64,000 nt of DNA from Acidocella aquatica (GTDB lineage Bacteria > Pseudomonadota > Alphaproteobacteria > Acetobacterales > Acetobacteraceae): positions 62,001 through 126,000 of the forward strand of contig NZ_BSOS01000007.1 of NCBI RefSeq assembly GCF_030160635.1, in the 5' to 3' direction. This document shows, one piece after another, positions 34,707 to 42,521 of the stretch (positions within the stretch are counted from its first letter, which is position 1; every line of letters begins with the position of its first letter). The position numbers and the translations under genes are program-made. The notes under the pieces were generated by a model that was not told where the DNA came from, searched no databases, and saw only the letters and a list, made by a program, of their open reading frames with translations.

Positions 34707-34720
34707 TTGATTCAGGTCAA
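34707..34720 (-). promoter_or_regulatory. FNR-type site upstream of hemN
   Basis: On the minus strand the site reads TTGACCTGAATCAA, 9 of 10 fixed positions of TTGAT-N4-ATCAA. It is centred about 41 nt before the hemN ATG, in the 61-bp gap after cysK. hemN is a classic FNR target in other bacteria. Confidence 0.7.
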
Positions 34721-34733
34721 ACCGGCAGCATGT

Positions 34734-35648
34734 TCACGCCGGCAAAAACTCCGGCACCGAGAGGTAGCGCTCGCCGGTGTCATAATTGAAGCCGAGGATT
34801 TTCGCCCCGGCGGGCAGTTCCGGCAGCTTCTTGGCGATTGCCGCCAGCGTCGCGCCGGAGGAGACGCCAACCAGCAGCCCCTCCTGCCGGGCGGAGCGGC
34901 GGCCGTATTCGCGCGCCTCCTCGGCATCCACCAAAATCACCCCATCCAGCGCCGCGACATGCAGATTGACCGGAATGAACCCGGCGCCGATCCCCTGGAT
35001 CGGGTGCGGCCCTGGCGCGCCGCCCGAAATTACCGGCGAGAGAGCAGGCTCCACGGCAAAGACCTTCAGATTTGGCCAGTGTTTTTTCAGCTCCTCCGCG
35101 CAGCCGGTGATATGCCCGCCGGTGCCGACGCCGGTAATCAACACATCCAGCCCCTCGGGGAAGTCCACCAGAATTTCACGCGCGGTGGTGCGGGCATGCA
35201 CCTCAATATTCGCCGGATTCTCGAATTGCTGGGGAATCCACGCGCCCGGATTCTCCGCCGCCAGCACGGTGGCGCGCGCGATGGCGCCCTTCATGCCCAG
35301 TTCCTTGGGCGTCAGGTCAAAGCTCGCTCCGTAAGCCTGCATCAGGCGGCGCCGCTCGACCGACATGGACTCCGGCATCACCAGAATCAACCGGTATCCC
35401 TTCACCGCCGCCACCAGCGCCAGGCCGATGCCGGTATTGCCCGAGGTCGGCTCGATAATCAGCCCGCCGGGCTTGAGCGCGCCCGAGGCCTCCGCCGCCT
35501 CCACCATGGCGAGCGCGATACGGTCCTTGATCGAGCCGCCAGGGTTGGTGCGCTCTGATTTGACCCAGACCTGCGCCGAGGGAAACATCCGCGCCAGACG
35601 AATATGCGGGGTTTTGCCGATGGTTTCGAGAACGCTGCTGGCTTTCAT
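34734..35648 (-). CDS. cysK: Cysteine synthase A (O-acetylserine sulfhydrylase)
   Basis: PLP enzyme that forms cysteine from O-acetylserine and sulfide. The 304-residue product has the PLP lysine in NPGGSIKDR, the Asn-loop [11 protein letters not shown], the phosphate loop [10 protein letters not shown] and the C-terminal GVSSGAT. The length and the absence of a CBS domain fit CysK rather than a cystathionine synthase. Confidence 0.94.
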   Translation of the reverse strand: MKASSVLETIGKTPHIRLARMFPSAQVWVKSERTNPGGSIKDRIALAMVEAAEASGALKPGGLIIEPTSGNTGIGLALVAAVKGYRLILVMPESMSVERRRLMQAYGASFDLTPKELGMKGAIARATVLAAENPGAWIPQQFENPANIEVHARTTAREILVDFPEGLDVLITGVGTGGHITGCAEELKKHWPNLKVFAVEPALSPVISGGAPGPHPIQGIGAGFIPVNLHVAALDGVILVDAEEAREYGRRSARQEGLLVGVSSGATLAAIAKKLPELPAGAKILGFNYDTGERYLSVPEFLPA

Positions 35649-35736
35649 GCTCTGGCTCCTTGGGGTGTTTCACGCCGTTGCAACCAAGATGCCCCGATTT
35701 ATGCGAAGTGCAAGCCCCGGCCCGGATCGTTGCGCA

Positions 35737-35773
35737 CAACAAAAAGCCGGAACGGCACACTGCCGCCCCGGCT
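35737..35773 (-). terminator. Rho-independent terminator of the Hint-domain gene
   Basis: Arms AGCCGG/CCGGCT plus the inner ACGGCA/TGCCG stem (35745-35773) are followed on the minus strand by TTTTTGTTG. It lies about 25 nt after the stop of the upstream gene. Confidence 0.75.
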
Positions 35774-35798
35774 GTCGCTAATATCGCCGCGCCTGAAT

Positions 35799-37028
35799 TC
35801 AGGCGGCAGCGGCGTCCTGGAACGCCAGCGCGCGTGCCGCCAGCAGCGCACGCACGGCAACCGGCACCTGGCGCTGCGACTTGGCGCGCGGAATGTCCAT
35901 TTCCTCAATCGGCGCGGTCTCGCCCAGGGCCTCGTGCTCGGCCCAGTTGGCAAAACCCATGCGGTCCACATTGTCAACGAAGCTCTCAGTTGCCGCGCCC
36001 TCGGCCAGCAACAGCTCGTGGGTGGCAAGCTCCACATGGTAATAGGTGAAGCACTCCGGCACATCAGCCTCGCGGATGATGCTGCTGCCATTCACCATTG
36101 CCCCGGCCTGCACCAGCACGCCGCCAATGAACATGGCGTGGTCCGGCGAGACCAGCAGGTCGCGCAGCGGCAGGCTCTCGCCCAGGGCACCGGCCTTGAT
36201 ACGGATCGGCAAAACGCGCAGCGGATCAGCAAAGCGGGTGGAAACTTCGGAGCGCCCAAGCCAGCGCACCGGCTTGATCTCGCCCGAGGCGGTCTTCATC
36301 CGCGTCGCGGCGGTAATATCCTCCACCGCGATATCTCCATCCGCCGTGGCCAGGCGTGTACCGGCGTAGAAGCAGGGCGGGGCGCCGTTGTATAAGAGGG
36401 TGCCGCCCGAACTTATGAAATTACTTGGCGCGGTGCCGGGAGCCAAGGTTACATTGCTGGAAACAACCGTTGAATAGCTGCCGCCATGGTCATCGGTGAG
36501 CGTATAAACCGACGTGCTGCCGGCGTTCAACGTCAGCGACATCGTGTTTCCACTACCTAGCCTGATTTGGTCGCCAAAGCCGAGGTTTTGCAGGACCAGC
36601 CCCTTGCTCTGGTCCGTGACTGCCAGAATATTGGCGCTCCCGCTGCTGCTCACGGAGTCAAAAATAAACGTCCCCGTCGCGGCCGAACCGCCGCCGGTCA
36701 CCGTGGCGCCGTTGAGGGTTATGGTGCCGCCGTTTGCCACGCCGAGCGGCGAGGTGGTCGAGAATTTGGTGGCGCTCAGCGTCACGTTATAGCCAGCGGG
36801 CGGTGTAAGGCCGTTGTTGAAGGAGAATGAGCCACCGGCGAGCGTCACGGTTCCGGCGGGACCCGTCATCACCAGGCCATCCAGAGTAGCCTGGTTGCCA
36901 AATGGCACAACAATGGTTGTTCCGGTTGGAACCGCAATCGTCCCGTAGGTCGGGACTGCGAGGGGGTTCCAGTTCGCCGCCAGAAAAAAATTCCCCGAAG
37001 CGCCGCCAACCCAAGTAAAATCAGCCAT
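35799..37028 (-). CDS. Secreted-type protein with C-terminal Hint (Hedgehog/intein-like) domain
   Basis: 409 residues. Residues 1-218 are Gly/Thr/Ser-rich and beta-repetitive with no Sec signal, resembling type I-secreted or surface passenger regions. From Cys219 a Hint_2-type domain follows: PCFYAGTRLATADGDIAVEDI, KPVRWLGRSEV, PLRDLLVSPDHAMFIGG and GSSIIREADVPECFTYYHVEL, including the conserved Cys nucleophile and SPDH motif. Hint domains self-cleave in other contexts; here processing of the N-terminal passenger is an inference. Such proteins are frequent in Acetobacteraceae. No secretion genes are adjacent. Confidence 0.75.
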   Translation of the reverse strand: MADFTWVGGASGNFFLAANWNPLAVPTYGTIAVPTGTTIVVPFGNQATLDGLVMTGPAGTVTLAGGSFSFNNGLTPPAGYNVTLSATKFSTTSPLGVANGGTITLNGATVTGGGSAATGTFIFDSVSSSGSANILAVTDQSKGLVLQNLGFGDQIRLGSGNTMSLTLNAGSTSVYTLTDDHGGSYSTVVSSNVTLAPGTAPSNFISSGGTLLYNGAPPCFYAGTRLATADGDIAVEDITAATRMKTASGEIKPVRWLGRSEVSTRFADPLRVLPIRIKAGALGESLPLRDLLVSPDHAMFIGGVLVQAGAMVNGSSIIREADVPECFTYYHVELATHELLLAEGAATESFVDNVDRMGFANWAEHEALGETAPIEEMDIPRAKSQRQVPVAVRALLAARALAFQDAAAA

Positions 37029-37107
37029 TTATATTACATCCCCAAAAAGCAACGCCCGCGCCCGGCCCGGCATCCGTAACGCAGCCGCCGGGCCAAAAAT
37101 TCCGCGA

Positions 37108-37123
37108 AACGATATGTATCGTT
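37108..37123. promoter_or_regulatory. Small perfect palindrome upstream of the Hint gene
   Basis: AACGATATGTATCGTT has 7-bp arms around TG and lies 80 bp before the Hint-gene start, in an AT-rich 258-bp gap that otherwise holds no gene. It is a candidate operator for that gene; no regulator is identified. Confidence 0.4.
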
Positions 37124-37286
37124 GCCTTTGTCACCTTATCGGAGAGAAATCGTCTCAAAAAATCGTGATTAACGTATTCGTGACACCGATAAACATTTTG
37201 TGATACATTGTTTACCGATGTTAGAATGCCGTACGGCCGCCTGTCAGACGGGCAGCCTCAAGCCTGAATCAAATTTTTTGAATGAC

Positions 37287-38375
37287 TTATAGCGGTTTCA
37301 AGGCCGCCAGCATGGTTTGCGCCATGGCGGCCCAGTCCGCTGACGCATCCACCGGCCCCCGGCCTCCCGCCAACATGGCAGCACCGGCTAAATCCACCGT
37401 TAGTTGTATCAGGCCGCGGGCAATGGCGGCGGCGGTGGGCGCGCACAGGCTCGCACCGGGCACCCCGGCCAGTTGCTCGGGCAGCCCCCCCACTTCGGTC
37501 GCCAGTACATACCGCCCGGCCGCTATCGCCAGGGCCGCCACGCCGGACTGGCTCGCCTCCTGGTAGGGCAGCACCACCGCGTCGGCCCAGGCCAGCAGGG
37601 CTGGCACTTCCTCCTCGCCGACCCAGCGCTGCTCCACCCTCACCCCCGGCATCGCGCGCAGCCGCTTGAGCCCCGGCGAATCCGGGCCATCGCCACACAC
37701 ACGAAGCTGGAGCGGAACATCCGGCGCGATGCGCTCCATGGCTTCAGCCAGCAGATCAAGCCCCTTGTAGGGCAGCAGCCGCCCGAAATAGAGCAGCCGG
37801 GGCGGCCCGCCATGCGCCATCACCGGCGCCATGGCCCCCAGGCTGATCGGCGGATGCCAGAGCTTGACCACACGCTGCCCCGGCCCGCCAAACCCCTGAC
37901 GGCGCAGAGCATCCTCCACATGCCGGGTCAGCGCAAACAGCACCCGCGCATCCCGCTGCTGGCGCCACTGCCCCATGATACGGAAGTTAAGCGCCTCGCC
38001 CGGGTGCGCCGCGGCATCATGAACAACCATGGCGTAAGGAATACCCGCGCGGCGCAGGGCCATGGTCATGCGCGGGTCCAGCAGGGCGGGCATGGCGCAG
38101 ATGGCAAAATCGGGCCGGTCTTCCATGAGGCGGCGGGTCACACGGCCGCGAACCAGCGGCCCTGTCAGGCGCTGCACCGCATAGCCCAGCGCATTGTCAT
38201 AAGTCGGCTCACGCCAGCCGCATAAAGGCGCCGCCGCGCCCGCGAGGATTTCCGCCCCCCCCGCCAGCGACAGGCGCACGTTCAACCCCGGAATATCCCC
38301 CAGAGCCGCGGCCAGACGCAATGTGAACAACGGCCCCCCGCCGCGGCGCCCCCAATGCCAGACCAGCAGCTTCAT
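37287..38375 (-). CDS. Glycosyltransferase family 4-like protein
   Basis: 362 residues with a GT-B fold. The N-terminus MKLLVWHWGRRGGGPLFTLRLA resembles GT4 acceptor domains. The C-terminal donor domain has LYFGRLLPYKGLDLLAEAM, LRVCGDGPDSPGLKRL and VVLPYQEASQSGVAALAIAAGR, the E-x7-type region. Substrate unknown. It lies 10 nt downstream of the sulfotransferase gene, suggesting a joint role in building a sulfated surface glycan or lipid. Confidence 0.82.
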   Translation of the reverse strand: MKLLVWHWGRRGGGPLFTLRLAAALGDIPGLNVRLSLAGGAEILAGAAAPLCGWREPTYDNALGYAVQRLTGPLVRGRVTRRLMEDRPDFAICAMPALLDPRMTMALRRAGIPYAMVVHDAAAHPGEALNFRIMGQWRQQRDARVLFALTRHVEDALRRQGFGGPGQRVVKLWHPPISLGAMAPVMAHGGPPRLLYFGRLLPYKGLDLLAEAMERIAPDVPLQLRVCGDGPDSPGLKRLRAMPGVRVEQRWVGEEEVPALLAWADAVVLPYQEASQSGVAALAIAAGRYVLATEVGGLPEQLAGVPGASLCAPTAAAIARGLIQLTVDLAGAAMLAGGRGPVDASADWAAMAQTMLAALKPL

Positions 38376-38385
38376 GCGCGCGCTC

Positions 38386-39597
38386 TCACCCCCCAGCCGC
38401 GCCGCAATGCTGGCTCACATAAGGGCCAAACCGTTTTTGCAGGGCCGCCGGGCTGAGTTTGAAACTTTCCAGCGAATAAGGCGCATGTTTCGCGTACCCT
38501 CCGCGCGGCTTGGCCGCGATCTGGCGTGACATCGCCCCCCTCGCCTCGTCACGAAGCGGCAGGCCGAACCGGGCATAAATCCGCGCGATGACAGCCAGCG
38601 GCGCGCGGGCCAATTCATCGTAATGAATATGAATTTTCCGCTCCGGCTCAACATCCGCGCGCCGGTCAAAATCCAGCAGCCGGTTGGCCCCCTCAATCCA
38701 GCGCTCCGAAACCTGCGCGCCGATCTCGGCGAGATCGATCTTGCGCAGAAAAGGCTTACGTAAAATCCAGGTGAGCCGCGCCACCGAGGCCAGCACCGCG
38801 ATGGGATCGCGATGCACGACGACAAAACGCGCATCCGGATAAACGCGCAATATCGCATCCAGCGTGAAGGTATGGTCCGGGCATTTGAGCACCCAGCGCC
38901 CTGGCTCACCGTTTTGCAAAAACTGCAGGAATTTTTTGTGGAAATGAAAAGCCGGGAGATGCCCGTGCGCCTCCAGCCAGGCAAAATAGGAGGGCACGCG
39001 GTGCGTGGCATCGAAGCGCAGGCTCTGAAACACATGCGCCATAATCTCGGTGCATTCCTGCGGGCTGTCCGCCGTGATCGGGTGCAGCTCCGAAAATCCT
39101 GGCGCCAGCCCTGCGAAAACCCGCAACTGCCGGTCAACGGCGCGCACCCGCTCGTCCCGCGCGGGGTTGAAACCGGCGGGGCGCGGCGCGGGGTAGATGG
39201 TCTGCCAGTTGCGCGGCACCAGGCTCTCGCTGTCCTGCGCCATCAGCTCATGCAAAAACGTGGTCCCGCTGCGGGGCAGGCCGAGGATGAACACCGGCTG
39301 GCTGATGGGCGCGCGCGCCAGGGCCGGGTTGGCGCGGTGCGCATGCTCCACCATTTCCGCGTTGCGCAGCAGCCGCAGCGCATCCCAATGCAGCGAAATC
39401 CTGCCGAAAAAGCTCAAATCGGACTCCGCCGTGATGGACGCCATGAGCCGCTCCAGCCCCGCGCGCGCATCCGGCCCCGGGTTGGCGCCAGCGGCGGCGA
39501 TCAGCGCCGCCGGCTCAAGCCCGGGCAGCCAGGATTTGGGCACCACGGCATCGGCAGCGCCAAAGCCCAGACTTAGGGCCCGGTACAGCGTATCCAT
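38386..39597 (-). CDS. PAPS-dependent sulfotransferase-family protein
   Basis: 403 residues. The PAPS 5'-phosphosulfate loop LPRSGTTF is at 107-114, and the 3'-phosphate site VVHRDPIAVLASVARL lies near residue 260. The N-terminal helical extension and the HYDELARAPLAVIARIYARFGLPL tail match the Sulfotransfer_3 group. It transfers sulfate to an unknown acceptor, possibly a sugar made by the adjacent glycosyltransferase. It is 4 nt downstream of gloA. Confidence 0.85.
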   Translation of the reverse strand: MDTLYRALSLGFGAADAVVPKSWLPGLEPAALIAAAGANPGPDARAGLERLMASITAESDLSFFGRISLHWDALRLLRNAEMVEHAHRANPALARAPISQPVFILGLPRSGTTFLHELMAQDSESLVPRNWQTIYPAPRPAGFNPARDERVRAVDRQLRVFAGLAPGFSELHPITADSPQECTEIMAHVFQSLRFDATHRVPSYFAWLEAHGHLPAFHFHKKFLQFLQNGEPGRWVLKCPDHTFTLDAILRVYPDARFVVVHRDPIAVLASVARLTWILRKPFLRKIDLAEIGAQVSERWIEGANRLLDFDRRADVEPERKIHIHYDELARAPLAVIARIYARFGLPLRDEARGAMSRQIAAKPRGGYAKHAPYSLESFKLSPAALQKRFGPYVSQHCGAAGG

Positions 39598-39601
39598 GGT
39601 T

Positions 39602-40003
39602 TTACTTCGGTTTGCGTTCGATCAGCTCGATCTTGTAGCCGTCCGGGTCCTCGACGAAGGCGATGATCGTGGTGCCGAACTTCACTGGCCCCGGTTCGCG
39701 GGGGATTTTTGCCCCGGCGGCGCGCAATTTGTCGCAGGTCGCGTAAATATCCGGCACGCCGATGGCCAGATGCCCAAAGGCTGTGCCCAGCTCATAGGAG
39801 GAAACGCCCCAGTTATAGGTGAGCTCAAGCACGGTATGGGTTTTCTCATCGCCATAGCCAAGAAACGCCAGCGTATATTTTCCCTCTGGCACCTCGGTGC
39901 GGCGCAGCTCGCGCATGCCCAGCAGGCTGGTGTAGAAATTGACACTGGCATCCAGGTTCCCGACCCGCAGCATCGTGTGAAGATAAGAGAAATTTTCGCT
40001 CAT
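39602..40003 (-). CDS. gloA: Lactoylglutathione lyase (glyoxalase I)
   Basis: Converts the methylglyoxal-glutathione hemithioacetal to S-lactoylglutathione. The 133-residue product has two vicinal-oxygen-chelate halves with metal ligands in [11 protein letters not shown] (His9), [17 protein letters not shown] and YKIELIER, the usual His/Glu/His/Glu set. Length and NFYTSLLGM fit the Ni-type bacterial enzyme. It is first in the gloA-sulfotransferase-glycosyltransferase run. Confidence 0.95.
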   Translation of the reverse strand: MSENFSYLHTMLRVGNLDASVNFYTSLLGMRELRRTEVPEGKYTLAFLGYGDEKTHTVLELTYNWGVSSYELGTAFGHLAIGVPDIYATCDKLRAAGAKIPREPGPVKFGTTIIAFVEDPDGYKIELIERKPK

Positions 40004-40082
40004 GGTCCCGCCTTCAGGTTAAATTCCGACCACCTTTGGCCCGCGCGCCTTGCGCGGCAGCCGTGGGCGTGAATCGGCCTAT

Positions 40083-40110
40083 ATGAAACAATTAAAATGA
40101 AACAATTAAA
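40083..40110. repeat. Tandem 14-bp duplication
   Basis: ATGAAACAATTAAA occurs twice in perfect tandem (40083-40096, 40097-40110) in the AT-rich gap upstream of gloA. It may be part of the gloA promoter or only a slippage product. Confidence 0.8.
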
Positions 40111-40148
40111 ACATAAAACCATTACGCTCATCGAAATGCTGAATGCCT

Positions 40149-40253
40149 TAGCACCTGATTGCTTTAAGTGCGATCAGGCGTTAGCCGTTTTTCTGAGGGT
40201 GATTCACGCTTTCAGCTTGCCCGGTTGAGCGAACCTCAAACGATCGCACTCTA
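40149..40253. repeat. TAGAG-type element (copy B) at the end of lpxI
   Basis: The 105-bp element has a first hairpin (CCTGATTGC with GCGATCAGG), a T-rich spacer, and a 60-bp core 40194-40253 that differs from 31193-31252 at 4 positions, with the last 31 bp identical. Its end CTCTA provides the TAG stop of lpxI on the minus strand. The opposite end reads TAGCAC, a degraded version of TAGAGCG. Confidence 0.85.
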
Positions 40254-41072
40254 GGGCTGCACCCCCAGCAAAAACATCCCCGCCTCGTCAGCCGCCTCGA
40301 TCATAGACCTCCTGTCCGCCAAGATAGTCCCGCCCGCTTCAAATGCCACGCCCAGCAGCCCGGCTTCCCGCGCATGGCGGATGGTCGCCACGCCGATGGT
40401 CGGCATATCCGCGCGCAGCTCCTGCCCTGGCTTGGCCAGTTTCACCAGCACCCCCGCCGGGCCTGGCCGCGCCACCGATGGAATGCGCGCCAGCATCGCA
40501 TCAGTGCCCTCCACCGCCTCCACCGCCAGCACAATGCCCTGTTGCACCACGCAGGCCTGGCCGATATCCGCCGCGCCGATGATCTTGAGCACCGCGATGC
40601 CGCGCTCGATATCCGCCAGCGCCGCCGCATCCGGCGCGCGGGTGGTGAGCAGCCCCGGCGGCGCCAGCACGTCGCTCAAAATATCGTGCGCGCCCAGCAC
40701 ATGGAACCCTTCCTCGCTTAGCACGCGCACCACAGCGGCCAGCAGCCCGTCATCCCCGGCAAAGGCCGCGCGGCCGATTTTGGCGAGCAGCCGCGCGCCC
40801 TCGGCATCCGGGCGCAGCGCCAGCAGCGAGGGCCGCTTGACCGGGCCGATCATCACCAGATCAACGCAATGGGCCTCCTCGACCGCGCGGCGGATGGCCC
40901 CGATCGCGCCAAGGCGAAAAAACCGGTGCGGATAGGGCGCCACCACCGCAGGCTCGGCAAATCCCTCGAGCGCGGCGATAAACACCGGCCGCCCCAACGC
41001 CCGCGCGGCGGCGGCAACCTGGCCCGGCAGCGCGCCGCCGCCAGCAATAATGCCCAGGGGCGTCGCATTCAT
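40251..41072 (-). CDS. lpxI: UDP-2,3-diacylglucosamine pyrophosphatase LpxI
   Basis: LpxI hydrolyses UDP-diacylglucosamine to lipid X in lipid A synthesis and replaces LpxH in alphaproteobacteria. The 273-residue product starts PLGIIAGGGALPGQVA and contains GAIGAIRRAVEEAHC, MIGPVKRPSL, GDDGLLAAVVRVLSEEGFHVLGAHDI and the C-terminal GVATIRHAREAGLLGVAFEAGGTI. It follows lpxA by 12 nt. lpxB, usually the next gene, is missing; a repeat element begins at its stop codon. Confidence 0.93.
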   Translation of the reverse strand: MNATPLGIIAGGGALPGQVAAAARALGRPVFIAALEGFAEPAVVAPYPHRFFRLGAIGAIRRAVEEAHCVDLVMIGPVKRPSLLALRPDAEGARLLAKIGRAAFAGDDGLLAAVVRVLSEEGFHVLGAHDILSDVLAPPGLLTTRAPDAAALADIERGIAVLKIIGAADIGQACVVQQGIVLAVEAVEGTDAMLARIPSVARPGPAGVLVKLAKPGQELRADMPTIGVATIRHAREAGLLGVAFEAGGTILADRRSMIEAADEAGMFLLGVQP

Positions 41073-41084
41073 ATCAGTGGCTGC

Positions 41085-41912
41085 CTATTCGTCGCTCTGC
41101 CCGCTGGCACGCGCCACGTTGGTGAGAATACCGTGCCGCCCTGGGCTGGCGATGAAGTCGAGCATTTCCGCCACATAGACGTTGCCGCCATATTCACCGC
41201 GCGCGGCGGCCACACGCTCGGCGAACACGCCGGGGCCGGAGAAGATGAACTTATGCGCGGCGCGGATTTCATGCAGCTGCGCCTTGGTCAGCCCGCGCCG
41301 GCGCAGGCCGACGACATTCAGCCCCACCATCTGCGCGCGCGGCCCGAACACGAAGCAATAAGGCGTGACATCACTCGGCACGCCGCTCAAACCGCCGATC
41401 ATGGCGCCGGCACCGATCCGCACAAACTGCAAAATCGCCGCCGCGCCGCCGATCACCGCGCGATTGCCCACTTCGACATGCCCGCCCATGACGACATTGT
41501 TGGAAATCACCACGCCGTCGCCGATTTCACAGTCATGCGCGACATGCACCACCGCCATCAGCAGGCAATCCGCGCCGATTTTGGTAATGCCGGTGCCGGT
41601 GACCGTGCCGCGATGGATCGAGCAATGCTCGCGGATCTGCGTGCGCGGCCCGATGCTGGTCTCGGTTTCCTCGCCGTTATATTTCAGATCCTGCGGCGCC
41701 AGGCCGACCGTGCAGAAGGGAAACAATTTTGCCCCGGCGCCGATGCGGGTCTTGCCGTCCACGACGACATGGGAGACCAGCTCAACCCCGTCCTCCAGCA
41801 CCACCTGCGCGCCTACCGTGCAGAACGGGCCGATTTTCACCCCGGCGCCGATCACGGCACCTTCGGCGATGATGGCGGTCGGGTGGATCATCTCATGCAC
41901 CGGCTTCAACAT
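41085..41912 (-). CDS. lpxA: UDP-N-acetylglucosamine O-acyltransferase
   Basis: First lipid A enzyme, adding a 3-hydroxyacyl chain from ACP to UDP-GlcNAc. It is a left-handed beta-helix built of hexapeptide repeats (HPTAIIAEGAVIGAGVKIGPFC onward) with the conserved catalytic region HVAHDCEIGDGVVISNNVVMGGHVEVG and a C-terminal helical part LNVVGLRRRG. The start is uncertain among TTG 41924, ATG 41912 and ATG 41891; the middle one, with GGA 7 nt upstream, is used here (275 residues). fabZ ends 117 nt upstream. Confidence 0.95.
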   Translation of the reverse strand: MLKPVHEMIHPTAIIAEGAVIGAGVKIGPFCTVGAQVVLEDGVELVSHVVVDGKTRIGAGAKLFPFCTVGLAPQDLKYNGEETETSIGPRTQIREHCSIHRGTVTGTGITKIGADCLLMAVVHVAHDCEIGDGVVISNNVVMGGHVEVGNRAVIGGAAAILQFVRIGAGAMIGGLSGVPSDVTPYCFVFGPRAQMVGLNVVGLRRRGLTKAQLHEIRAAHKFIFSGPGVFAERVAAARGEYGGNVYVAEMLDFIASPGRHGILTNVARASGQSDE

Positions 41913-42029
41913 TCTCTGGTCCAACTCTCATTGCGCCGCTTGCTGTAAAGCGGCGCCCGAAGCACCGCCAGTCAATCATTGTTTCCGTCCATTTCCGTAT
42001 CAACATGCCGGAAACCGCGCCCGTATGGC

Positions 42030-42521
42030 TCAGACCTCGTCCATGATCATAGCCGTGATCGAGGCTTCCGCCACCACCACGCCATCGACCCGCGCGGTGC
42101 CGTTAAAGCGCCAGACATTGCCGCGCTTGCGGTCCTTCACGAGTTCCAGCCTGAGCTGGTCGCCAGGGGTGACCGGCTTGCGGAACTTCGCGTTCTCGAT
42201 CGACATGAAATACACAATCGGCGAGCCAGCCTTCGGCCCCAGCCCGCTGATGACCAGCGCCGCCGCCGTCTGCGCCATGCTCTCGATGATCAGCACGCCC
42301 GGCATGACCGGATGCCCCGGGAAATGCCCCTGGAAAAACGGCTCATTCATGGTGACGTTCTTGATCCCCGTCGCCGAATGGCCGTAGCGGACATCCACCA
42401 TGCGGTCGAGCAGCATGAAGGGGTAACGATGCGGGATCAGCTGCAAAAGCTGTTTCACATCGAAAGCGCTTACATCCACCGGGGGGAGATCAGCCTGGGG
42501 CACGTCGTTCATGGGTTTCAA
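42030..42521 (-). CDS. fabZ: 3-hydroxyacyl-ACP dehydratase FabZ
   Basis: Dehydrates 3-hydroxyacyl-ACP in fatty-acid elongation and balances acyl flow against LpxA/LpxD. The 163-residue hotdog protein has LLQLIPHRYPFMLLDRM and the active-site segment GHFPGHPVMPGVLIIESMAQ. It overlaps lpxD by 4 nt in the standard lpxD-fabZ-lpxA order. Confidence 0.97.
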   Translation of the reverse strand: MKPMNDVPQADLPPVDVSAFDVKQLLQLIPHRYPFMLLDRMVDVRYGHSATGIKNVTMNEPFFQGHFPGHPVMPGVLIIESMAQTAAALVISGLGPKAGSPIVYFMSIENAKFRKPVTPGDQLRLELVKDRKRGNVWRFNGTARVDGVVVAEASITAMIMDEV

